A stretch of DNA of 64,000 nucleotides from Erodium maritimum (GCA_963921825.1 OY997592.1:33908252-33972251); one strand, 5' to 3'. Shown: positions 11,135 through 21,896, numbered from the stretch's first letter. A program made the numbers and translations. The notes: generated by a model from the letters alone, not told the origin.

Positions 11135-11588
11135 ATGGTGTCCGGATCGGGAATCATGGCGAAGAGAGTGGCGAAGGAGCTCCTCAACGGACAGAAGGTC
11201 GTGGTGGTGAGGTGCGAGGAGATTTGCCTCTCCGGTGGCTTAGTCCGCCAGAAGATGAAGCATCTCCGCTCACTCCGCAAGCACATGAACACCAAGCCAT
11301 CTCACGGCCACATCCATTTCTGCGCTCCAGCGAAGATCTTCTGGCGCACCGTTCGCGGGTCTGTTCCCAATTCTCCAAATTTCTATTTGGCCACCGGGAA
11401 AATAAAATTATCAGTATTTTCGATCTGGGTTCTGATTGTTTTGTTCATCTATGATCTTTTGTTGGTGTTATGATGATTCCACACAAGACCAAACGTGGAG
11501 CAGCTGCGCATGCTCGGTTGAAGGTGTATGAGGGAGTTCTTACACCTTAGGACAAGGTTAAGAGATGGTGATTCATGGTGCTCTCAAG
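11135..11588 (+). pseudogene. RPL13A: 60S ribosomal protein uL13 (L13a), broken copy
   Basis: The first block (11135-11358) starts [11 protein letters not shown] and contains [23 protein letters not shown] and KIFWRTVRG, diagnostic of plant cytosolic L13a, a large-subunit protein. A second block (11472-11588) continues [17 protein letters not shown]. Four lesions are visible. The conserved stretch between AKR and VAKELL, which in the family holds the DARHHMLGRLAS segment (about 16 residues), is missing. The intron acceptor before the second block reads AT instead of AG. A TAG stop at 11548-11550 interrupts the frame. One base is lost a few codons later, shifting the frame. The remaining C-terminal third was not found. 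The intron remnant argues against a processed retrocopy, and the family is multigene in plants, so a functional copy elsewhere is likely. Confidence 0.9.
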
Positions 11589-12699
11589 TGAGTGTTTTTG
11601 CAATGATGTTTGAGTGATTTTTCTGAAGCTAGTTTCCTATTTCTAATGGGTTGCTAGGTACATCCTTGAGGTAATATAATGTGGTGTACTAAATTATGTT
11701 TTGGTTTTGCTTTCACTTTGAGGCTCTGTTGTTTAATTTTGTTCTTCATGTTTCCATAGAGGATCACTGAGATTGCTGGAGTGGTAGTCTCCCTTTGACC
11801 CCAAACCTATTGAGATTAGGTTCCACGTCTACCCCTTTCTCTCTCTATATATACACTTTATTTTTAGGGATAATTACACAGTTATTTTTAGGGAACCAGA
11901 TGGAGGCCCAGGTCATGGGTCCGATCAGTGGGTGCATAGACTCAGATTACAATAGATATTCTTAAGTTGATTTTTCTATATACAAGTAATGTCATTTTTC
12001 AATTAAAGCGTCAGAGAAAAAGGCTTGGTTTTTGTTGCATATTAAAATTTGATCAGACGTAAGTGTATTAAAAAAATGGGGTTCACGGGTTTGGTGAGTT
12101 TGTGTGCCCTTGATAAATTAGAACACTGCCAGTTTTGTTGATGCTCCGATGTGTTTATTTCTGATTCTTCCGGTAGTATTTTAAACTATGACATGTTCAA
12201 AATTGTGAGATTGTTTCTGAGGTTAAGCATTTCAAGTACTTAGTGTTTTTAATGTAAGCTTTGTTTGTTAATCAAAAATTTATTTTTCATTATGTGTTTC
12301 TTTCCTGTGTATCCAAGTTAGTTATAACATTTTTTTTGTTACAACAAGATGTAGATTTATAGTCGCCTCTGAGAATGAAGCATGTTCAGATTTTACCTCT
12401 TAAATGTTGATATTATTTTATTTTCCTTCGCTTCAAATCCTAATGTTTTCATTATCGTACCTTTTCAGCCAAAGAGAGAATATGAATAGCCAATAACAAA
12501 TGAGGAAACAAAAGAGTTAAGATGTGACTACTGTTAGGAAATGTGGAGCGTATTTAAACAATGATGGTAGTTTCATTTTTATTATACACAATATTTTTGC
12601 TTGATATCATAACTGTTATTTTATGAAACCTGAATCATGTGATATTGCTCTTGGTCGTGGGTTTCATTATTGGAGGTTAATTTTATACTTTGGTTCGTT
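11589..12699. other. Intergenic, no gene seen
   Basis: AT-rich sequence with short microsatellite-like tracts (CTCTCTATATATA near 11840). I looked for the missing C-terminal exons of the L13a copy and did not recognise them. No repeats shared with the rest of the window were found here. Confidence 0.4.
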
Positions 12700-12720
12700 G
12701 TATCTGTAATAACCACTCCC

Positions 12721-12917
12721 GGTCAACGCCAGTCAAACCTGCGAAAAACAGGAAAATTTAAAAATTTTGAGCAGGCACTGAATTGAACCGGAATTGGACC
12801 CCGAGGGTCATACCGGACTTAAGTTGACCCCGTTATTGACCAAAGTGAGTTCCGGGGGATTCAGGGCAACTTTCTGGTCAATTTGGGAAATGTTGACTTT
12901 TCGCTGGAAAAGTCAAC
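12721..12917 (+). promoter_or_regulatory. W-box cluster and hairpin at LTR start
   Basis: Within 200 bp there are at least six W-box cores, TTGAC[C/T] on either strand: 12721-12726, 12824-12829, 12836-12841, 12876-12881, 12893-12898 and 12911-12916. The last two form a perfect hairpin, GTTGACTTTT-CGCTGG-AAAAGTCAAC. W-boxes are the known binding sites of WRKY factors. That the LTR responds to WRKY factors is inference. Confidence 0.5.
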
Positions 12918-14379
12918 CGAGCGACGTTTTGGTCCATTCGAGGACCGTTTTGGATCCAAAAAGCTTAGCCGTCGTCGCAGCGGTCTTAGTTGAGCCGTTT
13001 CCTTACAGCCCGTCAAGTTTCGTAATTTTTTGGGAAAAGTGCCCGTTTGGGGCCCGAAACGTCCGTTTTTCGCGAATCTGATTGGAAAATATCTAGGAGA
13101 TATTTTCCAAAAGGTGTGGGACCCACTTGACACTTGTCCAATATGTGGTGGTGTTAGTTTTGGGGGGAAAATAAAGATGAGAGGACATAATGGGTGGCTG
13201 GCCATTTGTGGCAAAAAGAAAAAAAATAGAAAAGTGTGTTAGTTTGTAGAAAGAGAAAGAAGAGAGAAGAAAGGGAGAGAATAAGAAGGGAGTTGGGAGG
13301 TTTGGCTACTATTCACGTCATCCATCCATCGGATCGTCTCAAGACAAGGAGGAATCGAACTCCCCTCGTTCTCCTCTATGGTATACACCGAACCGATTCT
13401 CGTTTTGATAAATTTTGGAAGTTATGGTTTATGTAAAACTATTAGTTTAGGGTGTTTTGAGGTTGGGGGAATTGTTGGAGATGTTTTGGAGGTGTTTGGA
13501 GTCGAAGTATGACGTTTTCCGGTGACCGGAGGCTCGGGAGGAGCTTCGGCCACCGTGGGTGGTGCCGGCCGGCCATGGGGTGGCTGGCCGGAGCTGGGAC
13601 CAGCCACCACCATGGTGGCCGAGCCCCAAATTGAGCCCTAGGGCCCACGAACAAGGTGGGCCGGGTGGGGCCACGTGCTCGGGTGATCGGGTTTCGTGTT
13701 CGGGTGTTCTAGAACGTTCCCCGGACCTTTTATCCATAACCGAATCGAAAATTGGAATTAAATTGGAAAAGTTATAATTAACGGGTTTTAGAAACTTTAA
13801 ACGTTAATTAATTGACTCGGAAGTCGGAATTCGATTCTGTCAAGTACATTGGGACCCTTGAATTATTCTAAGACCATAGAAACGAAAACGGGAATTTTCG
13901 GAGCCACGGAAGGGCATTTACAAAACCCGGGCATATTCGCCATGTCGGGCAAATCGGGCCTTTATGAGTCCTTTATCGACAATGTCGAGTAATTGGGAAG
14001 TTTGGGAGTGATCGACATTGTCGGGGTTACGTTTAGGCGTTAAGTTTATTAAATTTCAGCTTATTTCCTGCGAGTTAAAGTGCATTAAAAATTGTGTTCT
14101 TTTAGATCGTGTCACGGACCAAGGCAAGGGAAAGCTGGGTGAGTGACTGAGATCATCACCGGAGCTCGTTGGTTGGCTTTTGGGAGAACACGCACGAGGT
14201 AGGGAAAAGTAGCCGGATCTCGGCCCTGGTTAGGGAAAGTTAACAGTAGAATTGCATGTGACACCGGGGTGTCGTGGGTTGAGTAGGTTTATTTAAATAT
14301 TAGAAAAGCATGATACGGGAACGTAGCGTTTATGAGAAAAGCATGTGACACTTAGTAGTGTCGTAGGAACAGAGAACTT

Positions 14380-14565
14380 AGCGATATTAGAATTACTGGA
14401 GGCATATGACCATGCCCGGAGGTTGATTGTGAACTTATCGATATTAGGAGTACTGGAGGCATATGACCATGCCCGGAGGTTGATTGTGAACTTATCGATA
14501 TTAGGAGTACTGGAGGCATATGACCATGCCCGGAGGTTGATTGAGAAACTGTTGATATTAGGACT
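14380..14565 (+). repeat. 58-bp tandem repeat in the solo LTR
   Basis: Three near-perfect units containing TATTAGGAGTACTGGAGGC, ATATGACCATGCCCGGAGG and TTGATTGTGAACTTATCGA. One unit is present at the matching place in other family members (for example 4255-4300 and 18310-18345), so the triplication is specific to this LTR and to the minus-strand copy near 38940-39080. Confidence 0.85.
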
Positions 14566-14606
14566 GTTGAAGGCATTGGTTATGCCGGAGGTTGATTGTT
14601 TATTTG

Positions 14607-14990
14607 GTGTCTTGGGTGGCCTTGAGAGCCCGTGCTATTATTGTTGAGTCTTGGGTGGCCATGAGAGCCCGTGTTATTATTTGTGTTTCGGGTGGCCATG
14701 AGAGCCCGTACTTTACTGTTGGTGTTTTGGGTGGCCATGAGTTCCCGTAGGGTTGTTGAATCCGTGTCTTTACTGTTGGAGTCTTGGGTGGCCATGAGTG
14801 CCCGTAGGGTTGTTGAGCCCGTGAGTTACCGTTGGTGTGTCTTGGGTGGCCGTGAGTGTCGCGGGGTTGTTGAGCCCGTGAGTTATGGTTGGTGTGTCTT
14901 GGGAGGCCGTGAGTGCCCGTGGGTGTTGAGTCCGTGTTTTAATGTTGGTGTCTTGGGTGGCCATGAGTGCATGTGGAGTGTAGAACATGC
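14607..14990 (+). repeat. GGGTGGCCATGAG tandem array in the solo LTR
   Basis: About eight units, the first three about 38 bp, the later ones about 59 bp with an added GGTTGTTGAGCCCGTG. They match the arrays at 4306-4720 and 18355-18750. Stop-free frames across the array come from the repeat unit length and are not evidence for a protein. Confidence 0.85.
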
Positions 14991-15079
14991 GTTGTTGCTG
15001 CTTGTTGAACTTTGCGTGTGATTGTGATTGTGTTTGCCCGGGGTTAGTAACCCGACTGTGTGTCGGGGAGTGGTGTGGA

Positions 15080-15520
15080 TTTTGGCAGGTTACGAGCATT
15101 CTTTGGCTGGCCTGACCAAACTCGAGTCTCGACAGGTTATGAGCATTCTTTGGCTAGCCTGTTCCGTGTCCGGATCCCGAAAGGTTATGAGCATTCTTTG
15201 GCTAGCCTGATCCGTGACCGGGTCTCGGCAGGTTACGAGCATTCTTCGGCTGGCTTGATCCGTGTTCGAGTCTCGGCAGGTTGTGAGCATTCTTTGGCTA
15301 GCCTGATCCGTGTTCGTGTCTTTGGAGGAGGTCATAAATGGTTGTGTCGGGTTTACATTACGAGTTTGAGGTTGAGTCTGTCGTGGAAGGTAATGGGTTG
15401 TGGGTCAGTTAAGTACTTGAGTTGGGAATTGAGTCCCGGTAGGTTGCGAGCATTCTTTGGCTGGCCTGACCAAGTTTGAGTCTCGACAGGTTGTGAGCAT
15501 TCTTGGGCTAGCTTGATCCG
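15080..15520 (+). repeat. AGGTTATGAGCATTCTTTGGC tandem units
   Basis: Five units of about 57 bp (15083-15340), each with GGTTAYGAGCATTCTTTGG and CTAGCCTGATCCGTG, then two more dispersed units near 15440 and 15490. In other family members the equivalent position holds different arrays: 119-bp units at 18855-19575, and TCCCGATCCCAGTCGGG units on the minus strand at 38400-38560. This slot of the LTR is therefore hypervariable. Confidence 0.85.
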
Positions 15521-15796
15521 TGTTCGCGTGATTGAGGGAGGTTACTGAGCAGCTGGTATGCGATCATTTGTGATCTTGGGTGTTGCGTGGTGGTCTTTGA
15601 GTCTTTGGAAGAGGTCGTGATCGTTGTGTCGGGTCTACTTTACGTGTCAGAGTGTTGAGTTGGTCAAGGAAGGTAACAGTAGGTGTATGCCAGTCGGAGT
15701 AGTTGGGTTGAGGATAGTTTCCCCGGTGTTGAGTTTATTGTTGGTGTTACCGGCATTGTCTGCTAATTATGCCGTAGTCAGTCTGTTATCCGTGGT

Positions 15797-15814
15797 GGTG
15801 AGCGAACGCTCACC
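15797..15814 (+). promoter_or_regulatory. Conserved LTR palindrome GGTGAGCG-AA-CGCTCACC
   Basis: A perfect 8-bp inverted repeat with a 2-base spacer, about 275 bp before the LTR end. Identical copies lie at 19807-19824 and 32947-32964, the reverse complement (TT spacer) at 38100-38117, and a one-mismatch copy at 5258-5275. A looser relative (GGTGAGCAGAACGCTCATCC) is at 26697-26716. It is better conserved than its surroundings and lies 17-20 bp upstream of an acceptor-like CTACAG. Confidence 0.7.
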
Positions 15815-16092
15815 CCTAGCTGCTTTTCCTACAGGTACCGGTCGCAGGTTGGACTAGGTGAGCTTCTGAAGCTTGAAGAGCTAGGAGCGGGATTCTGGGT
15901 TTTACTTTTGAGTCTAGTGACGGATACCTTGTTTTGTCCACTTGTTGGGACTTATTTTGAGTTGTAATTATTATTTTGTTGAACGAAATTGGTATTTTAA
16001 AGTGATTTAATGGAAAAGGTTTCAAAGTGTTTTCTTATTTTAAATGTTCGCGTCCCGAGTTCGGGTTTCTGAAATTGGGGCGTGACAGTATC

Positions 16093-16703
16093 TGTGATTC
16101 GAAACGTGTTTCATGTTTGAAATGTTTAATTGAGTTCCTGTCAGCTTTGTTGTTTTAGTTTCGCTTTTTTAATCTTGGTGAGGAAGTGAAATCTTTGGGT
16201 TGAATACTTGAACAATTTATTTTGTTCGACATGCCCAATATCTTTGTTTAGCAATTTGCCTTACTAAAGGGATTAATCTACTGTAAGTCATTTAAATCAT
16301 TTACTTTCAAGTATATAGATTCTTGGTTGTACTCAGTTCCCATTTTGTTGATTATAATTTTTCAGCTGTCTTATGGTAGAAACTTGAAACCACACCCTAG
16401 AAACGAGCTATGGTAATTCATACTTGCATTGGCCACTTGCGAGTAGGTGTGGGTTGATGTTAGACTAAGCTAATACTTTTCTTATTTTCTTTTCAAAATT
16501 TATACTTGCACTTTGTACTCAACGAATGCATGATGGATTCAAGAGTGCACCTAGAACATTTGGTTAGTGGGGGGAATTATGAAATTAGTTGGGCACGATA
16601 CAAAATGTTAAACTAACGGCATAAATGTAAAAAATCAATGGGACCTTATGGTCTCTTCATTTTTTTTTTGAAGTTTTAATTATTATCGAAAAACTTCCAT
16701 GCA
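16093..16703. other. Intergenic host sequence, no gene seen
   Basis: AT-rich DNA between two retrotransposon insertions. Before the insertions it was contiguous with 11.6-12.7 kb on the left and 33.25 kb on the right. No exon was recognised. Confidence 0.4.
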
Positions 16704-18151
16704 TTGACTGTAAGAACCACTCCCGGTCAACACCAGTCAAATCGGCGAAAAAACAGGAAAATTTAAAATTTTGGGACAGACACCTAAATGAACCTAAATT
16801 TGACCCCGAGGGTCATATCGAACTTGAGTTGATCCCGATATCGACCACAGTGAGTTCTGGGGGACTCAAGGCAACATTTTGACCAATTTGGGAAAGGTTG
16901 ATTTTTTGCCGGAAAAATCAACCGAGCGACGTTTTGGTCTGTTCGAGGCCCGTTTTGGATCCAAAAAGCTTAGCCGTCGTTACAGCGATCTTAGTTGAGC
17001 CCTTTCCTTGTAGCACGTGAAATTTCGTAATTTCTTGGAAAATGGGCCCGTTCGGGGCCTGAGACGGCCGAATTTCGCGAATCTGATTGAAAAATATCTA
17101 GGAATATATTTTTCTAAAAGGTGGGACCCACTTGACACTTGTCACACTTTTGGTGGTTGGTTTTTAAAATAAAGAAAAAGAAAGGGAATGGTAGTTTTGT
17201 AATTAAGAGGTTGGTTGTGTTTTTAAAACAAAATAAAAGAGAATGTGAAGAGAGGTCTCGGCCAAAAGAAAAAGGAGAGAGAGTTAGAAAGAGAAAGAAG
17301 AGAGAGAAGGAGAAGAGAGAAAGTAAGGAAAAAGGGTGAGTTTTTGGTGATTTCCCTACGATCCGACCGACCGATCGACTCAACGACTGCTGATTCGAAC
17401 TCCCTCGTCATTCCCTACGGTGAGAACCCATTCTTTTCTCGTTTTGGAACGTTTGAATTTTAGGGTTTGAGTTTAAATGGGTTGATTAAGGTTGGATTAA
17501 GGATTGGAGTTCGTTAGGAACGTTTTGGGGCGAAAAGGAACGTTTTCCATTGTGGCCGTGTGGAGCCCACTTGCCCGGGCCTCAGGTTTTCGTGTTTGGG
17601 TGGTTTTGAACGATCCCTGAATCGATATTTCACACCCGGAACGAATTGTGGAATTAAATTGTGAAAATTGGAATTATCAGGTTTAGAAACTTTAAACGCG
17701 AATTAAATCGCTCGGAAGTCGGAAATTGATTCCGTTGATTGCATTGGAACCCTTGAATTATTCTAAGATCGTAGAAACAAAAACGGTAATTTTCGGAGGC
17801 CCGGAAGGGTGTTTTCCGATCCCTGGCAGATTCGCCAAGCTGGGCGAATCGGGCTTTTCCGGGCCCATTATTGACAATGTCGAGTAATTGGGAAGTTTGG
17901 GAGTGATCGACATTGTCGGGGTTGCAATTGGGCGTCATGTTTATTAAAATTCGGCTTTGCCTGCAAACTTAAAAAGTGTTTTAATTGTCTTCTGATTAGA
18001 TCGTGCCGACGACCGAGGAAAGGGGAAGCTAGGCGAGTGATCGCGAGCACGCCGGAGCTTGGGCGTAGACTTTTGTGGAAGCGTTACGAGGTAGGGAAAA
18101 GTAGCCGGATCTCGGCCTTGACTAGGGAAAGTTAAAAGTAGAAATGCATGT

Positions 18152-18277
18152 GACACCTAGTGGTGTCGTAGGATGAGTAAGTTTATCGAACACTAGAAAT
18201 GCAGGCGGCACTTAGTGGTGTCGTATGATACGTGAACGTATCGAACAATAGAAAGGCATGTGACACTTAGTAGTGTC
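18152..18277 (+). repeat. Small covarying stem-loops in the LTR
   Basis: Perfect inverted repeats GACACC-TAGT-GGTGTC (18152-18167) and GACACT-TAGT-AGTGTC (18262-18277) flank a weaker unit near 18207, about 55 bp apart, each followed by CGTA. Copies elsewhere read GACACC-GGGT-GGTGTC (4163-4178), GACACT-TAGT-AGTGTC (4218-4233) and GACACC-GG-GGTGTC (about 14260). The C:G to T:A change is matched on both arms. Confidence 0.7.
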
Positions 18278-18354
18278 GTAGGATAAGTGAGCTTATCGAA
18301 CAATAGAAATACTAGTGGCATTTGGTTGTTCCCGGAGGTTGATTGAATTGTTTG

Positions 18355-18750
18355 TGGTTGTGGGTGGCCATGAGTGCTCGTGGGGAGTTGAACCCGTACT
18401 TTACCGTTGCGTGTCTTGGGTGGCCATGAGTGCCGGTGGGGAGTTGAACTCGTGTTTTACCGTTGTGTGTCTTGGATGGCCATGAGTGCCCGTGGGAAGT
18501 TGAACCCGTATTTTACCGTTGTGTGTCTTGGGTGGCCATGAGTGCCCGTGGGGAGTTGAACCCGTATTTTTACTGTTTGTGTGTTGCGGGTGGCCATGTG
18601 TGCCTTTGGGGCGTTGAACCCGTATTTTACTGTTTGTGTGTCGTGGGTGGCCATGTGTCCTTTTGGGGTGTTGAACCCGTATGTTACTGTTTGTTTGTGT
18701 TTGTGGGTGGCCATGAGTGCCCGTGGGGAGTTGAGCCCGTATTTGGTTGA
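18355..18750 (+). repeat. GGGTGGCCATGAG array, about 60-bp units
   Basis: About seven units carrying GGGTGGCCATGAGTGCC and GAGTTGAACCCGTATTTTAC. The 3' LTR of the same element keeps only the last one or two (31905-32010), so the two LTRs have diverged by array loss. Confidence 0.8.
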
Positions 18751-18854
18751 CTGACGTGCCGAGTGGTAGTTAGTCGTGCTGTTGTATTCCTTTCCTTTCC
18801 TTTGCGGGGATTGTGTGTCATTTGGTTGCGACTGTGATTGTTCTGGTGGTACTG

Positions 18855-19575
18855 TTGAGACTGTGCCCGAGGGGTGTGTCGTACTCTCCGGTGCGCGGTC
18901 GGTAAAGAGCAGAGGGATGTGTTCCCCGTAGGTGAGTAGCACCTTCCAGCGCGTGATCGGTAAAGTGCTAAGGTTAGAGTTGTGTCCGAGGGGTGTGTCG
19001 TACTCTCCAATGTGTGGTCGGTAAAGAGCAGAGGGATGTGTTCCCCGTAGGTCAGTAGCACCTTCCGGCGCGTGATCGGTAAAGTGCTAAGGTTAGAGTT
19101 GTGCCCGAGGGGTGTGTCGTACTCTCCGGTGCACGGTCGGTAAAGAGCAGAGGGATGTGTTCCCCGTAGGTGAGTAGCACCTTCCGGCGCGTGATCGGTA
19201 AAGTGCTAAGGTTAGAGCTGTGCCCGAGGGGTGTGTCGTACTCTTCAATGCGTGGTCGGTAAAGAGCAGAGAGATGTGTTCCCCGTAGGTGAGTAGCACC
19301 TTCCGGCGCGTGATCGGTAAAGTGCTAAGGTTAGAGCTGTGCCCGAGGGGTGTGTCGTACTCTCCAATGCGTGGTCGGTAAAGAGTAGAGGGATGTGTTC
19401 CCCGTAGGTGAGTAGCACCTTCCGGCGCGTGATTGGTAAAGTGCTGAGTCTGGAGTTATGCCCGAGGGGTGTGTCGTACCCTCCGGTGCGCGGTCAGTAA
19501 AGAGCAGAGGGCTGTGGGCCCCATCAGGTGAGTAGCACCTTCCGGCGCGTGATCGGTAAAGTGCTGAGGCGTGTG
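18855..19575 (+). repeat. 119-bp dimeric tandem repeat, six units
   Basis: Each unit contains CCGAGGGGTGTGTCGTACTC, GCGGTCGGTAAAGAGC, ATGTGTTCCCCGTAGG and CCTTCCGGCGCGTGATCGG. The two CGGT(G/C)-GGTAAAG halves resemble each other, so the unit is itself an old dimer of about 60 bp. The 3' LTR has five units (32110-32710). Confidence 0.88.
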
Positions 19576-20476
19576 GTTGTGGTTTGCGTGATTTTGATCA
19601 CTTCTGTGTTGTGTTCTTTGAGGTCGTCATTACGGTGTCGGGTCTACATTACGTGTACGGGTGTTTAGTTTGGTTGAGGAAAGTAACCGTTTTCGTGTTA
19701 CAGTCGGGTTGTTTGAGTTTGGGGATAGTAGTCCCCGGTTTTTTGTTTGTTGTTGGTGTTTCCGGTATTTCTACTAGTATGGCATAGTCAGTCTGGTATC
19801 CGTGGTGGTGAGCGAACGCTCACCCCTAGCTTCTTTTCCTACAGGTACTGGTCGCGAGGCGGACTAGGGGAACTCTCGAAGCTTGAAAAATTGGGAGCGG
19901 GAGTCCGGGTTTCTTTTTGCGAGTTTAGCGACGTACGCTTTGGTTGTTTTTGTCCGCTTGTTTTGGACGTACTTTCAGTTGTAAAATATTGTTTTTGGTT
20001 AACTCCCAATTAAAAATGGGTCATGTCTGATACCTCCCAATTATCAACACCTTACTACCTCCCCGTGCTATGGGTGTCGTGCGCATTAGCGGAGCATCTA
20101 TGGGAAAGCGGGGTAGTAGGTTTGGACGACATATGTGGATGTCGTGCGCATTAGCGGAGCACCTACATAGTGACGTGCCATAGTTGAAAATTGGTGGACC
20201 CGACTACGATTCTCAGCCTGAGGTTGAGCTAGGTTAACGGATAGGGTAAGCCGTGTACATAAGTACATAACCTAGCCAAGAGTCACATTGGATGTGATTG
20301 GATGGAGTCCTACCTACATAGCTCGATTAGGTGGTGAGCATTAGTTCACCTTAATCGAGTGAATCAAGGATCTTGGTTTCAGGTTCTAAAGGTTTAGAAT
20401 CGATTGTTGGTGTTTAAGCTTGATCTTCATAAAATTTATTCAGTTTACTGATTGAATTTTATCTGTTGTAGATCAA

Positions 20477-21087
20477 ATGGAAAATTCAGCGAACATTAAT
20501 AGTTTGTCATTAAAAACCATTCTTGACAGGGTCAAGCTAAATGGGACAAACTATTTGGACTGGTACAGAATTTTGAGGATAGTCCTCAAGTCTGAACGCA
20601 AAGAATATGTCCTTGACAAGGCTGTCTCTAAGACCATATCAGAGTTACATGAAGTGTCATTAACTGTTGAGAAGAATATATCAGGGATCTGGGATCCAAG
20701 GATATTCTGATGGTCAACAAGGGAATTGGAAGTGGCAAGGGCGGGGCCCATGCGCACTTGGCAGGAAGATGAGACACTTGAGAATGTCTGCTTCTACTGC
20801 CAACAGCCTGGTCATTGGAACCAGGATTACAGGAAGTTCACGGCTGATCTGAAGAAGGGCAGTGGGACTGCGCCTTCATCAAATAGCCTGGATGATCTGA
20901 AGAAGGGCAGTAGGACTGCGCCTTCATCAGGAAACCTGGATGATCTAAGGAAGGGCGGTGGGACCGTGCCTTCATCCGATATTAACTCTATAGAGCTACA
21001 TCTCTCTACTTCCAAAGATTCATGGGTATTAGATACCAGGACTGAATCTCACACATGCACTAATATATGGTGGCTGAAAGTAGGAGA
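20477..21087 (+). pseudogene. Copia gag and protease remnant
   Basis: Starts MENSANINSLSLKTILDR and carries the NYLDWYRILRIVLKSE block of plant copia gag, then a stop at 20708. In a shifted frame a zinc knuckle follows (from about 20789) as CFYCQQPGHWNQDY, with the last cysteine replaced by tyrosine. A 48-bp repeat encodes three DDLKKGS-TAPSS units (20847-20975). The protease region reads WVLDTRTESHTC near 21030, where the active-site DTG has become DTR. Confidence 0.75.
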
Positions 21088-21896
21088 TGTTTGGAAAGCA
21101 CGAAGTGGACCTCAGAGTTGTGGCAACTGCTGTAGGATCCATAAGTCTTGCTTTGCCAAGTGGTCTTGTCTTAGTATTGTATAATGTATATTGCATACCT
21201 ACTTTTAGTATGAATATTATATCTGTATCGGTGTTTGACAAGGAAGGATATAATGTTAATATTGGAAATGGAGTTTTCAATGTTATATGCAATGATATGT
21301 TTTATACCAGTACTGACTTGGTTGGAGGATTGTACATATTACATATGGGTAACAATGTCTCAAGTTCTATATATTACGTTAATACCAAGAGGTCTAAATC
21401 CAACGATTTAAACCTAACTCTGTTATGCCACTGTCATTTGGGCCGCATAAACAAGAAGCCCCTATCAGCACTTCAGAAGTGCGGGCTTTCAGGTTCATTC
21501 GAATTCCATTCGATCGATAGGTGCAAGGTTTGTTTGATGGGAAAAATGACTAAACTGCCCTTTATCGATCACGATGAAAGGGCGGGTGAATTATTGGGGC
21601 TGATACACTCGAATGTGTGTAGACCAATAAGTTCACTTTCCATGAGGGGTTTTAGCTACTTTATCACATTTATTGATGATTACAGTAAATATGGTTATGT
21701 CTATTCGGTGAGACATAAGTCTGAAGCTTTTGATAAATTCAAAGAGTTTAAGACTAAAGTAGAAAACCAGCTCGACAAAGGTATTAAGGCACTTCGATTG
21801 GATCGAGGTGGAAAATACTTGACCACGGAGTTATTAGATCATCTAAAGAGAATGGGATCCTTTTGGAATGGACTCCTCCTGGGACACTGTAGTTGA
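21087..21896 (+). pseudogene. Copia pre-integrase and integrase remnant
   Basis: One open frame holds the GAG-pre-integrase block (CHCHLGRINKKPLSALQKCG and CKVCLMGKMTKLPF, the HHCC-type zinc region) and the integrase core start (LIHSNVCRPISSLSMRGF, FITFIDDYSKYGYVY, LRLDRGGKYLT). The usual HTDVCGP aspartate is asparagine here, which would remove one catalytic carboxylate. The frame ends prematurely after LLDHLKRMG. Confidence 0.8.

Larger units (their letters stand above)
12705..16087 (+). mobile_element. Family-L solo LTR (3383 bp) with TSD GTATC
   Basis: It starts TGTAATAACCACTCCCGG and ends GGGGCGTGACA, flanked by GTATC at 12700-12704 and 16088-16092. No internal domain is attached, so this is a solo LTR produced by LTR-LTR recombination. 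It is the cleanest full-length reference for the family here. In order it carries a W-box-rich start (12721-12916), a purine-rich tract (13245-13290), a donor-like CTATG|GTATAC near 13380, an acceptor-like TTTTAG|ATCGTG near 14106, stem-loops (14255-14370), three tandem arrays (14380-15340), the palindrome at 15797-15814, and an acceptor-like CTGCTTTTCCTACAG ending at 15834. Confidence 0.92.
16709..20007 (+). mobile_element. 5' LTR of the 16.7-33.2 kb gypsy element, 3' end lost
   Basis: Collinear with the 3' LTR from TGTAAGAACC through GTTGTAAAATATTG, then broken after TTAACTC at about 20007, where the 3' LTR would continue for about 100 bp to TGACA. It contains the donor-like CCCTACG|GTGAG (17419/17420), acceptor-like GATTAG (ends 17999), second donor-like ACGAG|GTAGGG (18091), stem-loops 18152-18277, arrays 18355-18750 and 18855-19575, the palindrome at 19807-19824 and CTACAG ending at 19844. 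Confidence 0.85.

Noticed and set aside
18863..19575. A regular array resembling CRISPR or a satellite
   Set aside because: Units are 119 bp, fully repetitive without unique spacers, and confined to retrotransposon LTRs in a plant genome.
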